Shown here: piece after piece, positions 44,983 to 56,115 of the stretch
How positions within the stretch are numbered: position 1 is the first letter of the stretch
Layout of the letters: each line of letters starts with the position of its first letter
Source: Agrocybe praecox
Taxonomy: Eukaryota; Basidiomycota; Agaricomycetes; Agaricales; Agrocybaceae
NCBI GenBank assembly: GCA_964017145.1
Contig: OZ024848.1
Span: 3,174,501 to 3,238,500 of the forward strand
DNA: 64,000 nucleotides
Reading direction: 5' to 3'
Notes under the pieces: generated by a model
Databases searched by the model: none
What the model saw: only the letters and a program-made list of their open reading frames with translations
Told to the model about the DNA's origin: nothing
Program-made: the position numbers and the translations under genes

Positions 44983-45845
44983 GGCGTCTAATAAAATGTA
45001 TCATATATTACAACCAACGGAAGTGTGTATTGCCTAATGTAAAATTCATCAATGTTCATACCTCAGTCTATATGTCTTTATCATGCTTTAAACATTTTCC
45101 AATCTTTAGATTACTTAAATCTTTTCACTCATATCACTTTAACCTGATATCCAGTCTTCTAAATGTTTTACCATTACCTATCAGCTCTATTCTGTTATAA
45201 ACGACAGGCCCCTGTGTCCAGAGTTTTCAAATCCATATTAGTCTTTATTTAGGATAATTTATGCGACTTGATCTTCATAAAATCATTGTTTGTATACTGT
45301 ATTGAGAATATACATATACACAATTGAATCATTCTTTTTAAAGAAGCTCTTATATCTGGATGGTATATGAGATAGCTTGAACTCATGTTGCAGCTTATTA
45401 AATACACATTTGTATACATATACACAAAGTCTTTATATGTATAAAACTGTCCATATAAGATATGGATGGCTTGTCAATGCAAGAACATTGTTGGGCGCTT
45501 ATTTCGGTTGAATGAATTTAATACACAATGGTGATATAGTTCTTAATGATATGACTACTGTACAACATAAACAATTTTAACTCATGGAATGTAATGTATG
45601 TAAATGAATATCTTACCCAACAGAGGGGCATATTATGATGCATAGGTTTCAACAAAAGTAAGTGAATATAAAATTGACAAACTTATATAAAACATAAGTT
45701 ACAAAAATGTACTGCATCTCATTCTAAATTAAGTATTATGTGTGTGTGTGGTTTTTAACGAACACAATTAGCCCAACGAGCATGGATATAAGCAAACCAT
45801 GGCTTCATCTACATTAAGAAGTATGTGCGCATGCTCTTTGTTTTG

Positions 45846-46890
45846 AGCGAACTGTGTCTTTATCTACATTAAAAAGTACGTGCTTCTGCTGTGTGTAATA
45901 TAAAAATATTTCAATAGACGCAGAAATGAGCAAACCATATCATGATCTATATTAAACACTACGCGCTTCTGCTGTTTTTAATGCAGAATTTATTTTAATA
46001 GACGCGAAAATGAGTAAATGGCGTCATGATCTACATTAAGCACGACGCGCTTTTGCTGTATAATTTTAAAAATATTTCAATAGACGCGAAATTGCGTGAA
46101 CCGCATCATGATCTACATTAATAAGTACGCGCTTCTGCTGTCTAATTTAAACAATATTTCGATAGACGCGAAATTGAGCAAACCATGTCATGATCTACAT
46201 TAAAAAGTACGCTCTTCTGCTGTGTAATTTTAAAATATTTCAATAGACGCGAAATTGAGCGAATCACGTCATGATCTACATTAAGCACTACACACTTTTG
46301 CTGTTTGTAATGTAAATTTTATTTTAATAGACGCGAAATTGAGCGAATCACGTCATGATCTACATTGAGAAGTACGCTTTTCTGCTGTGTAATTTTAAAA
46401 ATATTTTGATAGACGCGAAATTGAGCGAACAGCATCATGATCTACATTAAGCACTACGCGCTTTTGCTGTTTTTAATGTAAAATTTATTTTAATAGACGC
46501 GAAATTGAGCGAACCGCGTCATGATCTACATTGAGAAGTATGCTCTTCTGCTGTGTAATTTTAAAATATTTAGATGGACGCGAAATTGAGCGAACCGCGT
46601 CATGAACTACACTAAGTAAGCGCTTCTGCTGTGTAATTTTAAAAATATTTTGATAGATGCAGATTTGGGCGACCCACATCATGATCTACATTAAGAAGTA
46701 CACGCTTCTGCTGTATAATTTTAAAAATATTTTGATAGACGCGAAATTGAGCGAACCATGTCATGATCTACATTAAGCACTACACGCTTTTGCTGTTTGT
46801 AGTGTAAAATTTATTTTAATAGACGCGAAATTGAGCGAACTGCATGGTAATCTACATTAAGCACCACACACTTCTACTCCTCACGCACTG
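45846..46890 (+). repeat. 82-bp satellite array, about 13 units
   Basis: Units of 79-84 bp begin GAGCGAACCGCGTCATGATC and end AATAGACGCGAAATT. Two subtypes alternate irregularly: one with AAGCACTACGCGCTTTTGCTG and a TTTATTTTAATAG end, the other with AAGAAGTACGCGCTTCTGCTG and AATATTTTGATAG. Starts are near 45846, 45927, 46011, 46093, 46175, 46256, 46340, 46422, 46506, 46587, 46666, 46748 and 46832. Confidence 0.9.
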
Positions 46891-47516
46891 ATTAAAACAA
46901 CTAAGACGCGGTGCCAGTGTGTCCGCCTCGCGTGTCATTAGCTAAACAGTGCTAGTGCGTGTGTATCATCTATTTTGCATTTTAAGCAGCCAAACACGCG
47001 GAATATTGTGGTTATTTTTGCTGTTTTATGTGTATGGACATTTATCCCTCATTACTGTGTCAAAGACGCGGTTCCAGCAAGTACGATCCACGTACTATCT
47101 ACTATGCAGTGCTATTATGTACCAAGAATATTTCTCTAACAGAATGATTTTTTAGCAGGAAAACACGCGGTCTATTTGGATTATTTTTAGATTTATGTGT
47201 GCATAGACGCGGCGCGTACCATTATTTGAAAAAAAACCGCGTGTATATGCACCAAAATTTCGCCCATTTCTGAATTTATTTTTATCTATTTTATGATGCA
47301 TTTACAGTGCACACCTACTTTTATACATCCCCCCCAGCCCCCGGGGATTACCCATAAATACCCCGCGTTTAGGGCCCTAAATACACGCCCTGTGGCCGCG
47401 TTTTTCTATATGCCCCACCCCATCCTACCCCCAAATTTTCGGGTACTAATTTTTGTATTCATCCTGGTACCCCTACCCGCATACTACCAATATATACCCT
47501 ATATACAACCTGGTTC

Positions 47517-47560
47517 CCCTACCCTACCCTACCCTACCTACTACCACCCTACCCCTAAAA
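47517..47560 (+). repeat. (CCCTA)n microsatellite
   Basis: Five consecutive CCCTA units, then degenerate ones. The unit is five bases, not the six-base CCCTAA expected for a basidiomycete telomere. Confidence 0.7.
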
Positions 47561-47640
47561 TAGCTCCTTTCCTAATTGGGTTCCCCTATAGTAGAAAGGT
47601 TTAAAGAAAACTTTGAATCAGTTAAAAGCCCTACACTGTA

Positions 47641-49300
47641 GGCCCTCTTTTTACCGTTATATACAATACACTGTAGTATTGGTATGTGGTGGAATAGTCG
47701 CCTTTACTAGGAGAAAACTGGGATTCAGCGCTCAGCGAGGATCTTTATACTGACGTGGACTTGGGCACCGTGTGATTACCGCTCTGCATCTTTCTTATCT
47801 TTGGTATGAGCCAATTTGAATTTCCTCGAATTTGGCGAGCGTCGACAGTTTTCAAAGTGTTCTATGAATCTATGTGACACTCCGTGACTCATGCACACCA
47901 GACGTGTCACGTTTCTGAACGAAACCTCATCGTACAAAACCACCGACCCACGAACCCGCGCCAGCGCGAGCACATCCACAAATTCACATGCACTCCTCCG
48001 CTCAGGTCACGCTCACACCCTCGCGAAGAACGAATCGCTACTCCTCGCGCATGGTTAAGCTGGTATCACCACCAATGCTGACCCATCGGCATCGACAGAG
48101 GCGCGTGAGGAAGGACCTGGGCTCTGTCTAATGAATGGGAACGGGAACGGGAACGTGGGAGTGGGCGGGTTGAGCCCTACGAGCCCTATCGCTATCCCTA
48201 TTTTCCTCGCGAATCGGAATCGTGTGGTGGGCATGGGCGTGGGGAGTCACAGGAGAGGGAGAAAGAGAGGATGGCGCAGTCGCAGGAGAGGATGCCAACG
48301 GCTTTGTCTGCAGATCAGCACGTCTTGCCGCCATCGCCATCGCCATCGACTGCTGTTGTTCTCCCAGCGGCGAAGGTCCAGGTCCAAATGCATGTCGTGC
48401 TGTGTACGTATTTTGCCGTACGAGATGGACGATATGGGTTATCCAATATTTTTATTGTTATCTTCCTTTCTTTTTAGTTGAAGCACCTCTCGGGTTCTGT
48501 TGAGCTCAACCCACCTTTCCCTTTCCGCCTGGACGTCGTTGGGTTTCTTGCACAGAGAGGAATTATTGAAGGGAGGTCAGAGCAGAGCAGATAACGTGCC
48601 CGACGCGATACGACCCACATAGCACGACAGACAGCCTGCAGCGCACACGAGTTTACCCTGCCTTACCCTACGTATTACCCGAAACACGAGCACGGGCACC
48701 ACACCCAGTAGAGTCGCGTACAGGTCCGTCTGTCAGCAGGATCGCACCCGCCACCTGCAAATGTCAGCGTACCCCGCATCTGCATCATCATGCATCATCG
48801 ATGCATCCTCGACGATGACGATATCAGGGACATCAACAGCACCTCACAGACGTAGACTCCATCATCACCTCACGCGCAAGTCGCTCCCTACGCTTACTCT
48901 AAAATTTGGCTTCTGCGCATGCGCATAGTGGTTCTGAAACACCCCCACACTTACAAAGTCCTTAAACCAAAGAACGACCACCAAGAGTAAGAAACGCACG
49001 CACGCACTGCCTCCCTCTTCCTCCTCGCACGCGCACGCATATCCACAGACTCAAGCAGTACACGCTCAGGGGCAGAAGAACATCATCCCGTTCCCGAGGG
49101 GCTGTCCTGGGAGTGATTCGGAATCGGAGGGGGGGTCTTCGCCTTGCACTTCGTCCTCCAAGTCCACTTCCTCTGCTTCGTCCACTTCTTCCGCAACGTC
49201 CGCGTCGTCTACCTCCACATCAGCGACATCCACATTCATCTCCTCGCACGCATCGTACTCCTCGTCGTACAAGTACAAATCGTCGTCGTCGTTGCTCCTC
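47641..49300 (+). pseudogene. Proline/serine-rich family P array, copy 3 (decayed)
   Basis: Repeats the block order of 39561-41340: the GACGTGTCACGTTTCTGAAC block at 47903, the GGGAACGGGAACGGGAACGT block at 48139, the HVLPPSPSPS-like block at 48315, then a region whose minus strand reads as acidic YLYDEEYDACEE.. peptide. No frame is continuous through all blocks. Confidence 0.45.
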
Positions 49301-50478
49301 GCGCATGCTCAGGCTGGTATCAGCATCGGAGGTGCTTCTTCTCCTAGCCTTGGTAACACTGCTGACGCACAGAGGCGCGTGAGGAAGGACTGGGGCTCTG
49401 TCTAACGGAACGGGAACGGGAACGTGGGCGGGTTGAGCGCTACGAGACCTATCCCTATCCCTATTCCTATTGTCACGGATCAGAGTCGTGTGGGGTCGCA
49501 GTCGCAGGAAAGGATGACACAGGAGAGGGAGAGGATGATGCATCGGAAGGAAAGGACCCAGTCGCAAGAGCGGATGATGCAGGAGAGGATGATCCCGACT
49601 CCTTTGTCCACCGCTCAGCACGTCTTGCCTCCATCGCCATCGCCATCGACTGTCGTTCTCCCAGGAGTGCAGGTACAGGTCCATGGCCAAGTGCAGATCC
49701 GGGCTCCGCCTCAGTCCCAAGAACCTCAGTTTCAGCTCCTCACAGGTGCAGATGGAGGTACCAAGTCTCGGGATTAACATCAAGGAGATGCCGATGCGAT
49801 TCTGCTCAAGACGATCGACACTCTCCTTGATGGCGTCGGCGTCGTTGGCGTAGGGAAGCAAAAGCAGGTGGAAGTCCAACAAGACCCCCCACCATACTCC
49901 CTCCCGCCGCCTCCTTATTCCGCCACCGTTTCTACTCCTCCGTCTCCTCCTTCTCCAAATCCGAATTTTTGGTCTCCTCTCGCTACGCCGCACACATACG
50001 CCGACAGAGACGACCTCGTACTAGCTGAGAAGAATAAATCTCCGGCCTCCATACCCGTACCAGTGCCCGTCGACGAAAAATCGTGATCGTTGTTCCAAAA
50101 CCTATCAGAAACGGCAGGGTACCTATTTTCGTTCCTCTGCCTGTCGTCGTATCGTCGTCTAACTTTCTCTCTCGACATGCTCCCTCCCAGTTCCAGAAGT
50201 CCCAGCAGCAGCCGCAACACCACCACCACCAACACCACTGTCCGCGAATCTCATCCTCCGAACTCAAGCTATTCGTGTACCTCTATCGCACGGTCATGTA
50301 TGGCATGGATAGGCGGTATAGGCTGGATGTGCTGGGTAGGCGTGGAATGGTGATGGGTGGAAATGGAAATGGAAATGGAAATGGAAATGGAAATGGAAAT
50401 GGAAAGGAGAAGAACGCGAACGGGTCTAGCGACTTTGCTCGGTTCCTATTAGTCCAAGTCGAAGATGACGGGGATGAA
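49301..50478 (+). pseudogene. Proline-rich family P, longest readable copy (copy 4)
   Basis: In plus orientation the readable order is LLLAHAQAGISIGGAS, a Gln/Glu/Arg-rich part, HVLPPSPSPSTVVLPG, ILLKTIDTLLDGVG, the PPxY-type DPPPYSLPPPPYSATVS, DDLVLAEKNKSPAS, IVVPKPIRNGRVPIF, and SSSELKLFVYLYRTVMYG..RRYRLDVLGRR. It has at least one internal stop (near 49404), a stop after SRD at 49777 and a break near 50085. An (AATGGA)n stretch at about 50360-50405 gives an Asn-Gly run. It ends in the phosphate-transporter fragment below. Function unknown; PPxY motifs bind WW domains in other proteins (family knowledge, not evidence here). Confidence 0.5.
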
Positions 50479-50917
50479 GAGGGGAATCCGAAAGTTGCGA
50501 TCATCTCAGCGTTAGCGTTTAATGCGTTGAGCAAGAAGATTGGGACGCCTGCTTGTTTGTTTTTCTGTTTTTTTTTTTTTTTTTTTTTTCTTGTCGAGGA
50601 TGACGAACAAAGAGTCCGTCGATTCTCATTCATTCATTCTATCCCTTAAAAAAAACATCGCTGACATTTCGTCTTCCCCTTTCCCTGATGTGATAGTTTT
50701 CTTCGGATGCTTTATCGCCGGCGCTGGTGCGTTTTTTCTTTTCTGCCCTTCTTCCCTTCTTCATTTATGCGTAGATGACTGACTGTTGGTTTTTTTTTTT
50801 TTAGCTCTCACGTTCCTATTACCCGAAGTCAAAGGCAGCGATGCGGATCTGCTGTATGCGGAGGAGATTAGGGTGGCGAGAGAGGCGAGAGAGAGCGGTG
50901 AGGGAATGAGGGTTTAA
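50479..50917 (+). pseudogene. C-terminal relic of an MFS phosphate-type transporter
   Basis: Three exon-like pieces on the plus strand: 50479-50552 (VAIISALAFNALSKKIGTPA), 50697-50726 (FFGCFIAGA) and 50805-50917 (LTFLLPEVKGSDADLLYAEE, ending GMRV and TAA). They match the last two helices and cytosolic tail of PHO84-like phosphate:H+ symporters (AIISALAFN, PEVKGRD). GT..AG signals separate pieces 2 and 3; the join between pieces 1 and 2 contains a long T run and no clean donor. The rest of the transporter is absent, so this is a relic fused onto the family P copy. Confidence 0.65.
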
Positions 50918-50989
50918 TGTTTGTGGGGTGAGGGCACGGAGGCGAATATAAAGGAATGCAAAATGCGAAGGCTTCGAGGCGGTGATCAC

Positions 50990-51630
50990 CGTTTCTCCTC
51001 CCAACACCAACACCAACACCAACACTGATCCTACTCCCAACCCCAGCAACACCCCCGCCGTCCACGAATCTCATCCTCCGAGCTCAAGCTGCTCGTGTAC
51101 CTCTCTCTCGGACGGTCATGTATGGCGTTGAGAGGCGGTATGGGCTGGATGTGATGGGTAGGCGGCGTGGGATGGGCGTGAGCATGGCTATGGGTTCTGG
51201 GTACGCCGTTGCCGTTGGTGCTGGAAAGGAGAACGCGAACGGCGGCTTTGCGAGGTTCCCATTAGTCGGATTCGAAGATGATGGGGATGAAGAGAAAGAC
51301 GGGGGGGAAAGGGGGGAAGAAGAGAAATTACACATATAGCGCCGACAAAAGCGAGCAAGGTGCCCAGCTGGACGTACAAGATGCGTTACTGGCTATTCGC
51401 CTCCGGAGGTTTCTGAATGCGCAGGATTTGAATGGGCGGGACCTGGGTGTTCGGTTTGAGGGCGAGGGCGAGGTATGTATGTACTAGCTCTGTACATACA
51501 TACGTTTATGCACGTGCAATATATTGTCGATTGATTGACTACGCCCTGTGAAAACAGAGGAAATTCGCGCAGATCCTTACCTTGGCATGCCTGGTCCGAA
51601 ATTTCGCCGTGGGAGAAACCGGAGGACATG
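50990..51630 (+). pseudogene. Partial paralogue of the family P / ELKL block
   Basis: Carries the SSELKLLVYLS-like, TVMYGVERRYGLDVMGRR and FARFPLVGFEDDGDEE segments seen at 50260-50480, after an (ACCAAC)n stretch at about 51003. A further open stretch (DALLAIRLRRFLNAQDLNG) ends at a possible intron at 51472, followed by KFAQILTLACLVRNF and a TAA near 51626. No homology to a known domain. Confidence 0.4.
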
Positions 51631-52074
51631 GTGGTTCAGAGTAAAGAAGCCTCTTGAAAGTACTGTTCTTCACTGTGCCGGCGACTCGAATTTCACATAT
51701 CTATCTCTCAGTTATATTTTAGCTGTCCCCTCCTCACTGAGTTTAAAACTTTCAAATGATCGCTCGGGGACTAGGTATGTGGGAGACGAGACTGAAGGAC
51801 AGAAGGGAGGGGAAACGACCATGGTACTTCTTGCCTGCTGGATTAGAACGACACTTTGAAACAGACGTACATCCGGTGCATCTTCTCTTCCCTTCCTCTT
51901 TCACCTGCCGCGTCCTGGGTACATGAGCAATGCAGGGCGCAAGGCGGTAACGAGTTATAAAGCAGGACGAAGAGGAAGAGACGAAACGAGACGAGAAGGA
52001 GACCTATTAGACTCGAATGAGGAACCAATCTGTTACTATAATTAAAAACAGGAACGTGCATTAAACTAGCGTAT
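51631..52074. other. Spacer, no gene seen
   Basis: Short stop-broken frames only. Confidence 0.4.
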
Positions 52075-54115
52075 CGAAATTCCAGGAAATATATACGAAA
52101 ACATGTTGAGACTGGTGCGATTAAATATGCATGATTGCAACATAAGGACCGCGGACGACGCCGAGGCAAGGAAGGTGCTATGGATAATAGCGAATTTAAG
52201 AAAAAGGGGTTATAACTAAGGGTATATCCCGTACTGTATATATTTTAGACTTCTTCACTGGCAATAGGATTTCGGATATTTGTGCCATCAAGAGATACTT
52301 CTTGAATCTCAGAGATGTTGTGATTTTGAGCAGCAACTGCAAAGGCATTAAGAATGTTATCATTTTGTTCGGAGCTCATATTGGTTGAAAACTCCTCGGT
52401 TGGATTTTTCTTTGTCAATTCGAGACGGACAACCATGAGGGTCGGTGCAAACGCCTATCAAATTGATTATGGGTGATCAGAGAGGCTCCGCAAGGTGATT
52501 CATAATCCACTTACGGTTATGATGTACATAATCCCATTGATATATACGTCTGCATTGACGACAGATGCTGCAGATGCCGAAATTGCTGGGCCACTATTGA
52601 CAAACGTGATGATTGCCGTCATCAATGTTAAGCAGGAATATAAGGCCGATGACTCTATCGTTATTTCAATGATTTGAATGTATTTTCTTCGAGCCTTGTG
52701 ATTTACGGTTGTTGAGGAATAGATTTTCATGCCAATTGCAAGTGACACAATCATACTTGTTGCAGCTGTCACACACTGGCTAGTCGCATACAAGATGTTG
52801 GTCTGCTGCCCAAATTGATCTGTCTGATAGCGCAGTGGGTCTAGGGAAAAGAGAAAATACATAAGAGTTGTGGTGATGGTCATCACTATAAAACTATATC
52901 AATATACAATTTGGAATTCACATAGAGACTGGAATCACCAATTTCAATAATATAAATACCCAGAAATGCAAGTGTGATGTATTTCCGGCCACGAAAAAGG
53001 TGCCAGGAGCGCCATACCTAAGATTATTGTCAGCAAGATGAAGTAATACAGATCATACAATATTTACCAGCAGACCATCCGCAAGGACTTGACCCAATCC
53101 CGATAATATTACGCTTATCATACCTTCTGCAGGCGTAGTTTGGTTAAACACGCTCAAATAAAAAATATCATATCTAGTGTTGGCCTCTCCCGCAAACCAA
53201 GTAAATATATAGAGCCATTGTGTGATTAAAATTCCGATGGTGCAACCAAACAGTCCTGCTAGAACGCTAGTCACCACCCGTTGGCCTGGCTGTGACCTTC
53301 GTGCTGGAAGATTATTAGCATTTTATGCCTCTCTCATGCAACATGCCCCCCACAGTAGATTCGAAATGTTATCAAATAGAACCCAATATATGCTCCTATG
53401 TATAGTTGTTCAGCCACGTTACGTTCCGTAAAGGCGGTACTTGCCTCCAAGAAATTGTAATAACAATGCTGAATTTAAGGTGCCGCTAATAACAGATTTT
53501 TGATATGTAATGGGGATGGTGACATCGCCCTGGGAAGACATAATGGAATCTGGGTCTGTGATACCCAAAGTCAAGTATTCGCTGTCTTTAAGTACTATTA
53601 CGAGCGTCTATTCTGAGGGCTTGAATCAAGTTGTCATGGTACACTGAGATCTATGTCACATATCAACAAGAGCAAGCCATCTGACATTGTTACGATCCAG
53701 TTTTAGTCGAAATACAACCTTCAACCGGTACATCTGGCAGCACGAGCACAGAGACTGAGAACAACCAGAATTCGAAGCCCTGATGAACATCCAAAGCTTC
53801 ATGTTCAGCTGGACCTTGAGGAATGTTACCACCTGACACAGGAGTTTCCGATATCGATAGAGAAGGAACTTGAGGATCCACAACAGGCGAAGCATATGCA
53901 TCTTTGATTAATGTTTAACGTTTAACACCTGCTCAGTCAACGAGTGGATCCCCACACAAACCCCAATTCGCAAGCTATACTTGTCACTGAGGAGGCACCA
54001 GATCCCGAAGGTCGTGAATGATCGATGAGCGTTTCCAGCCGCTCTGATAGTCAGTTTTTTCCGCAGGACACTCACTAACTTGAGACAAGCACAGCACTTC
54101 CGAAGGAATGGAAGA
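52075..54115. repeat. Segmental duplicate of 37075-39150
   Basis: Same orientation and gene content as the first copy, without MITE B and with about 150 extra bases at 53906-54055. Confidence 0.88.
52245..53541 (-). CDS. Multi-pass membrane protein, family M (copy 3), splice sites impaired
   Basis: Duplicate of the gene at 37444-38737, with start ATG 53539-53541 (MSSQGDVTIPITYQKSV) and stop TAA 52245-52247. Helix segments such as VLAGLFGCTIGILITQW, MIVSLAIGMKIY and IESSALYSCL are kept, as is the tail with PTLMVVRLELTKKN. Intron 1 begins GCAAGT instead of GTAAGT (a GC-AG intron). At intron 2 the expected donor reads GGCATG, with an extra G and no GT; a GC donor one base on would shift the frame. 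The gene may be functional only with an alternative donor, or it is an early pseudogene. No internal stops were seen in the exons. Confidence 0.7.
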
Positions 54116-54555
54116 GATATATACGTTTCTCGAACCTGATGTCCAAAACGAATAGAAACCAGATCTGGACTAACACACACACACAATTGAATGTCTTTCC
54201 GTTACTTCAACCTGCACTCAGCGCAGCCGCTACAGCCTTTCCAGTGTCCAAACGTCCTTCCTCAGTGATAAACAGTTTGGTTTCCAGCCTCTTGCAGGCT
54301 ACAAGAGACACATCAATGATGAAACCCAAGCCAATTTTCCGGTCCAAATGGTGTCACTGAAAACTTGCAAACATGATATTCAGTGGGAGGAATGGTAGGC
54401 ATGCACGTAGATGTGATGAATTTGTTGTTTAATTTGGAAAGGAGGAAGAGCTGATGACTCTGCGTAGATGTAGAAAGGATTGGCACGTCAATCAACATCA
54501 GTTCGGTAGTGTGTGAGAAATTGAAATTGAATCAGCTCGGTGAGATGCCGTGAGC
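54116..54555. other. Spacer, no gene seen
   Basis: Contains a (CACA)n stretch near 54172-54184. Only short frames. Confidence 0.4.
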
Positions 54556-56115
54556 TCACTTGACAGGCTCCGCCGGAGTTGGACTTGACAAGGATGATGT
54601 AGTCACAAGAGCGGACGATACAGGAGAGGGAAAGAATAATCCCAACGTCTTTGTCTGCTACTGCATCTTGGCAGGACGTCGTCGCGCCTCCATCGCCATC
54701 GCCATCGACTGTTGTTGTTGTTCCAGAGCCAACACGATACACGTTAACCTGCATGGCCAACAGACAGACAGACAACCCTACGTATTAACCGAGCACGAGC
54801 ACCACACGAAGCAGAGCCGCGTACAGTTGCCCAAACCATATCCATCCCCTCCCGGAGAGTAACACAGCCTCCCGTTCGTCATCATCTGCATCATCATGCA
54901 TCATCCTGGACGACGACGACGATATCAGGGAAATCAACATCATCTAACACGCAAGTCAGCGTCAAAGTAGGTTTTGACTTTGACCTGCTTATCCGCTGTC
55001 GTTCCTGTTCCTGTTCCTGTTCCTTCTCCCTCTTCCGTCCTCTCTTACCCCGTCCTCTCCTCTCACCCCTCCTCCTCGCCCACACCGAAAAACACCTCAA
55101 GCCAAAAACTAAGCACCAGGAAACGCACGCTCGCTTTGCCTCTCCCATCGTTGCGCGCATATCCCCACACTCCATCATCCCGTTCCCGAGGAGCTGTCTC
55201 GGGAGTGATTCAGAGCCCGAGTCCGAGAGAGGGGGGGGTGGGGGGGTCATCGTCATCGTCTTGTTTTTCATCATCATCTACCTCCACATCAGTGACACCC
55301 GTCTCCTAGCACGCATCGTACGCATCGTACAAATCCGCCAACCCAATAAGTAGGACGAGCACCCACGCATACGCACACGCACTCCTCCGCTCAACTCATC
55401 CCCTCACGAACAAGAACAACTCGCGGGCTCAGGCTGCTACCACCATTCCTATCACCCCCGGCACAGAAGCGCGTGAGCGTGAGCGATAATCCAGAACCAT
55501 TTCATTCGCTCGCTGGTACTTCGAGGGATGTAGGGTTGAGGGATACGAGACATGTCGCTATCTCTATCCCTATTATGAATTGTGTCTTGAAAAGTGTAGG
55601 TGGGCATGGGCAGGAGAGGGAGAGGAAGAGGGAGAGGGAGTCCAGGTCCAGGTCCAAATGCAAATACAGGCGCATGTTGCGCATACTCTACCTCCGATTC
55701 CTCAAGCTTTCGTCCAACATGAACGGGAACGGGAACGCGACTCGGATACCAAGTCTCGGGATCTCGATCAACACCAACGAGGCTCAGGCGCAGATAAAGA
55801 TACGATCCTGCTCAAGACGATCGTCTCCTCGATGGCGTTGGCGAGCAGAAGCAGAAGCGGAAGCAGGTGGAAGCGCAAGCACAAGACTCCCCACCCTACT
55901 CCCTCCCACCACCTCATTCCGCCACTGTTTCACCTCCCCCTTCGTCTCCTCCGGATCCATCTCCGAATTTGAATTTGAATTCGAACTTTTCGTTTCCTTT
56001 CGCTACGCCGCAAAGAGATGACGGAGATCTCGACCTCATCCTATCTGAGAAGAAATACCCCGTGCCTGTCGACGAAAAAATCGTGATCGTCGTTCCAACC
56101 TATCAGAAGCGATAG
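54556..56115 (+). pseudogene. Proline/serine-rich family P array, copy 5 (decayed)
   Basis: Readable in order: an ASIAIAIDCCC-like block, the 5' Ser/Thr block, KSRDLDQHQRGSG, DTILLKTI, DSPPYSLPPPHSATVSPPP, DLDLILSEKKYPVPVDEKIV and IVVPTYQK ending TAG at 56113-56115. Frames change several times. The segment follows the second membrane-gene duplicate just as the array at 39.5 kb follows the first, so the two gene types were probably duplicated together. Confidence 0.5.

Larger units (their letters stand above)
42681..47640. other. AT-rich, gene-free, repeat-rich block
   Basis: About 5 kb with a sharp drop in GC content and no credible coding frame. It holds an AAAACATTTT-rich patch, a tandem array of GTGGCTATGC units, a 169-bp tandem array, an assembly gap, an inverted satellite unit and an 82-bp satellite array. 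The boundaries coincide with the ends of the GC-rich family P arrays. It could be heterochromatin, a pericentromeric patch or a decayed transposon cluster. Confidence 0.65.

Noticed and set aside
45846..46890. CRISPR-like array
   Set aside because: Units are directly abutting and wholly homologous with no unique spacers, and the DNA is eukaryotic. It is a satellite.
47517..47560. Internal telomere repeat
   Set aside because: The unit is CCCTA, five bases, only a few copies, degenerate and flanked by gene-like DNA. The basidiomycete telomere unit is CCCTAA.
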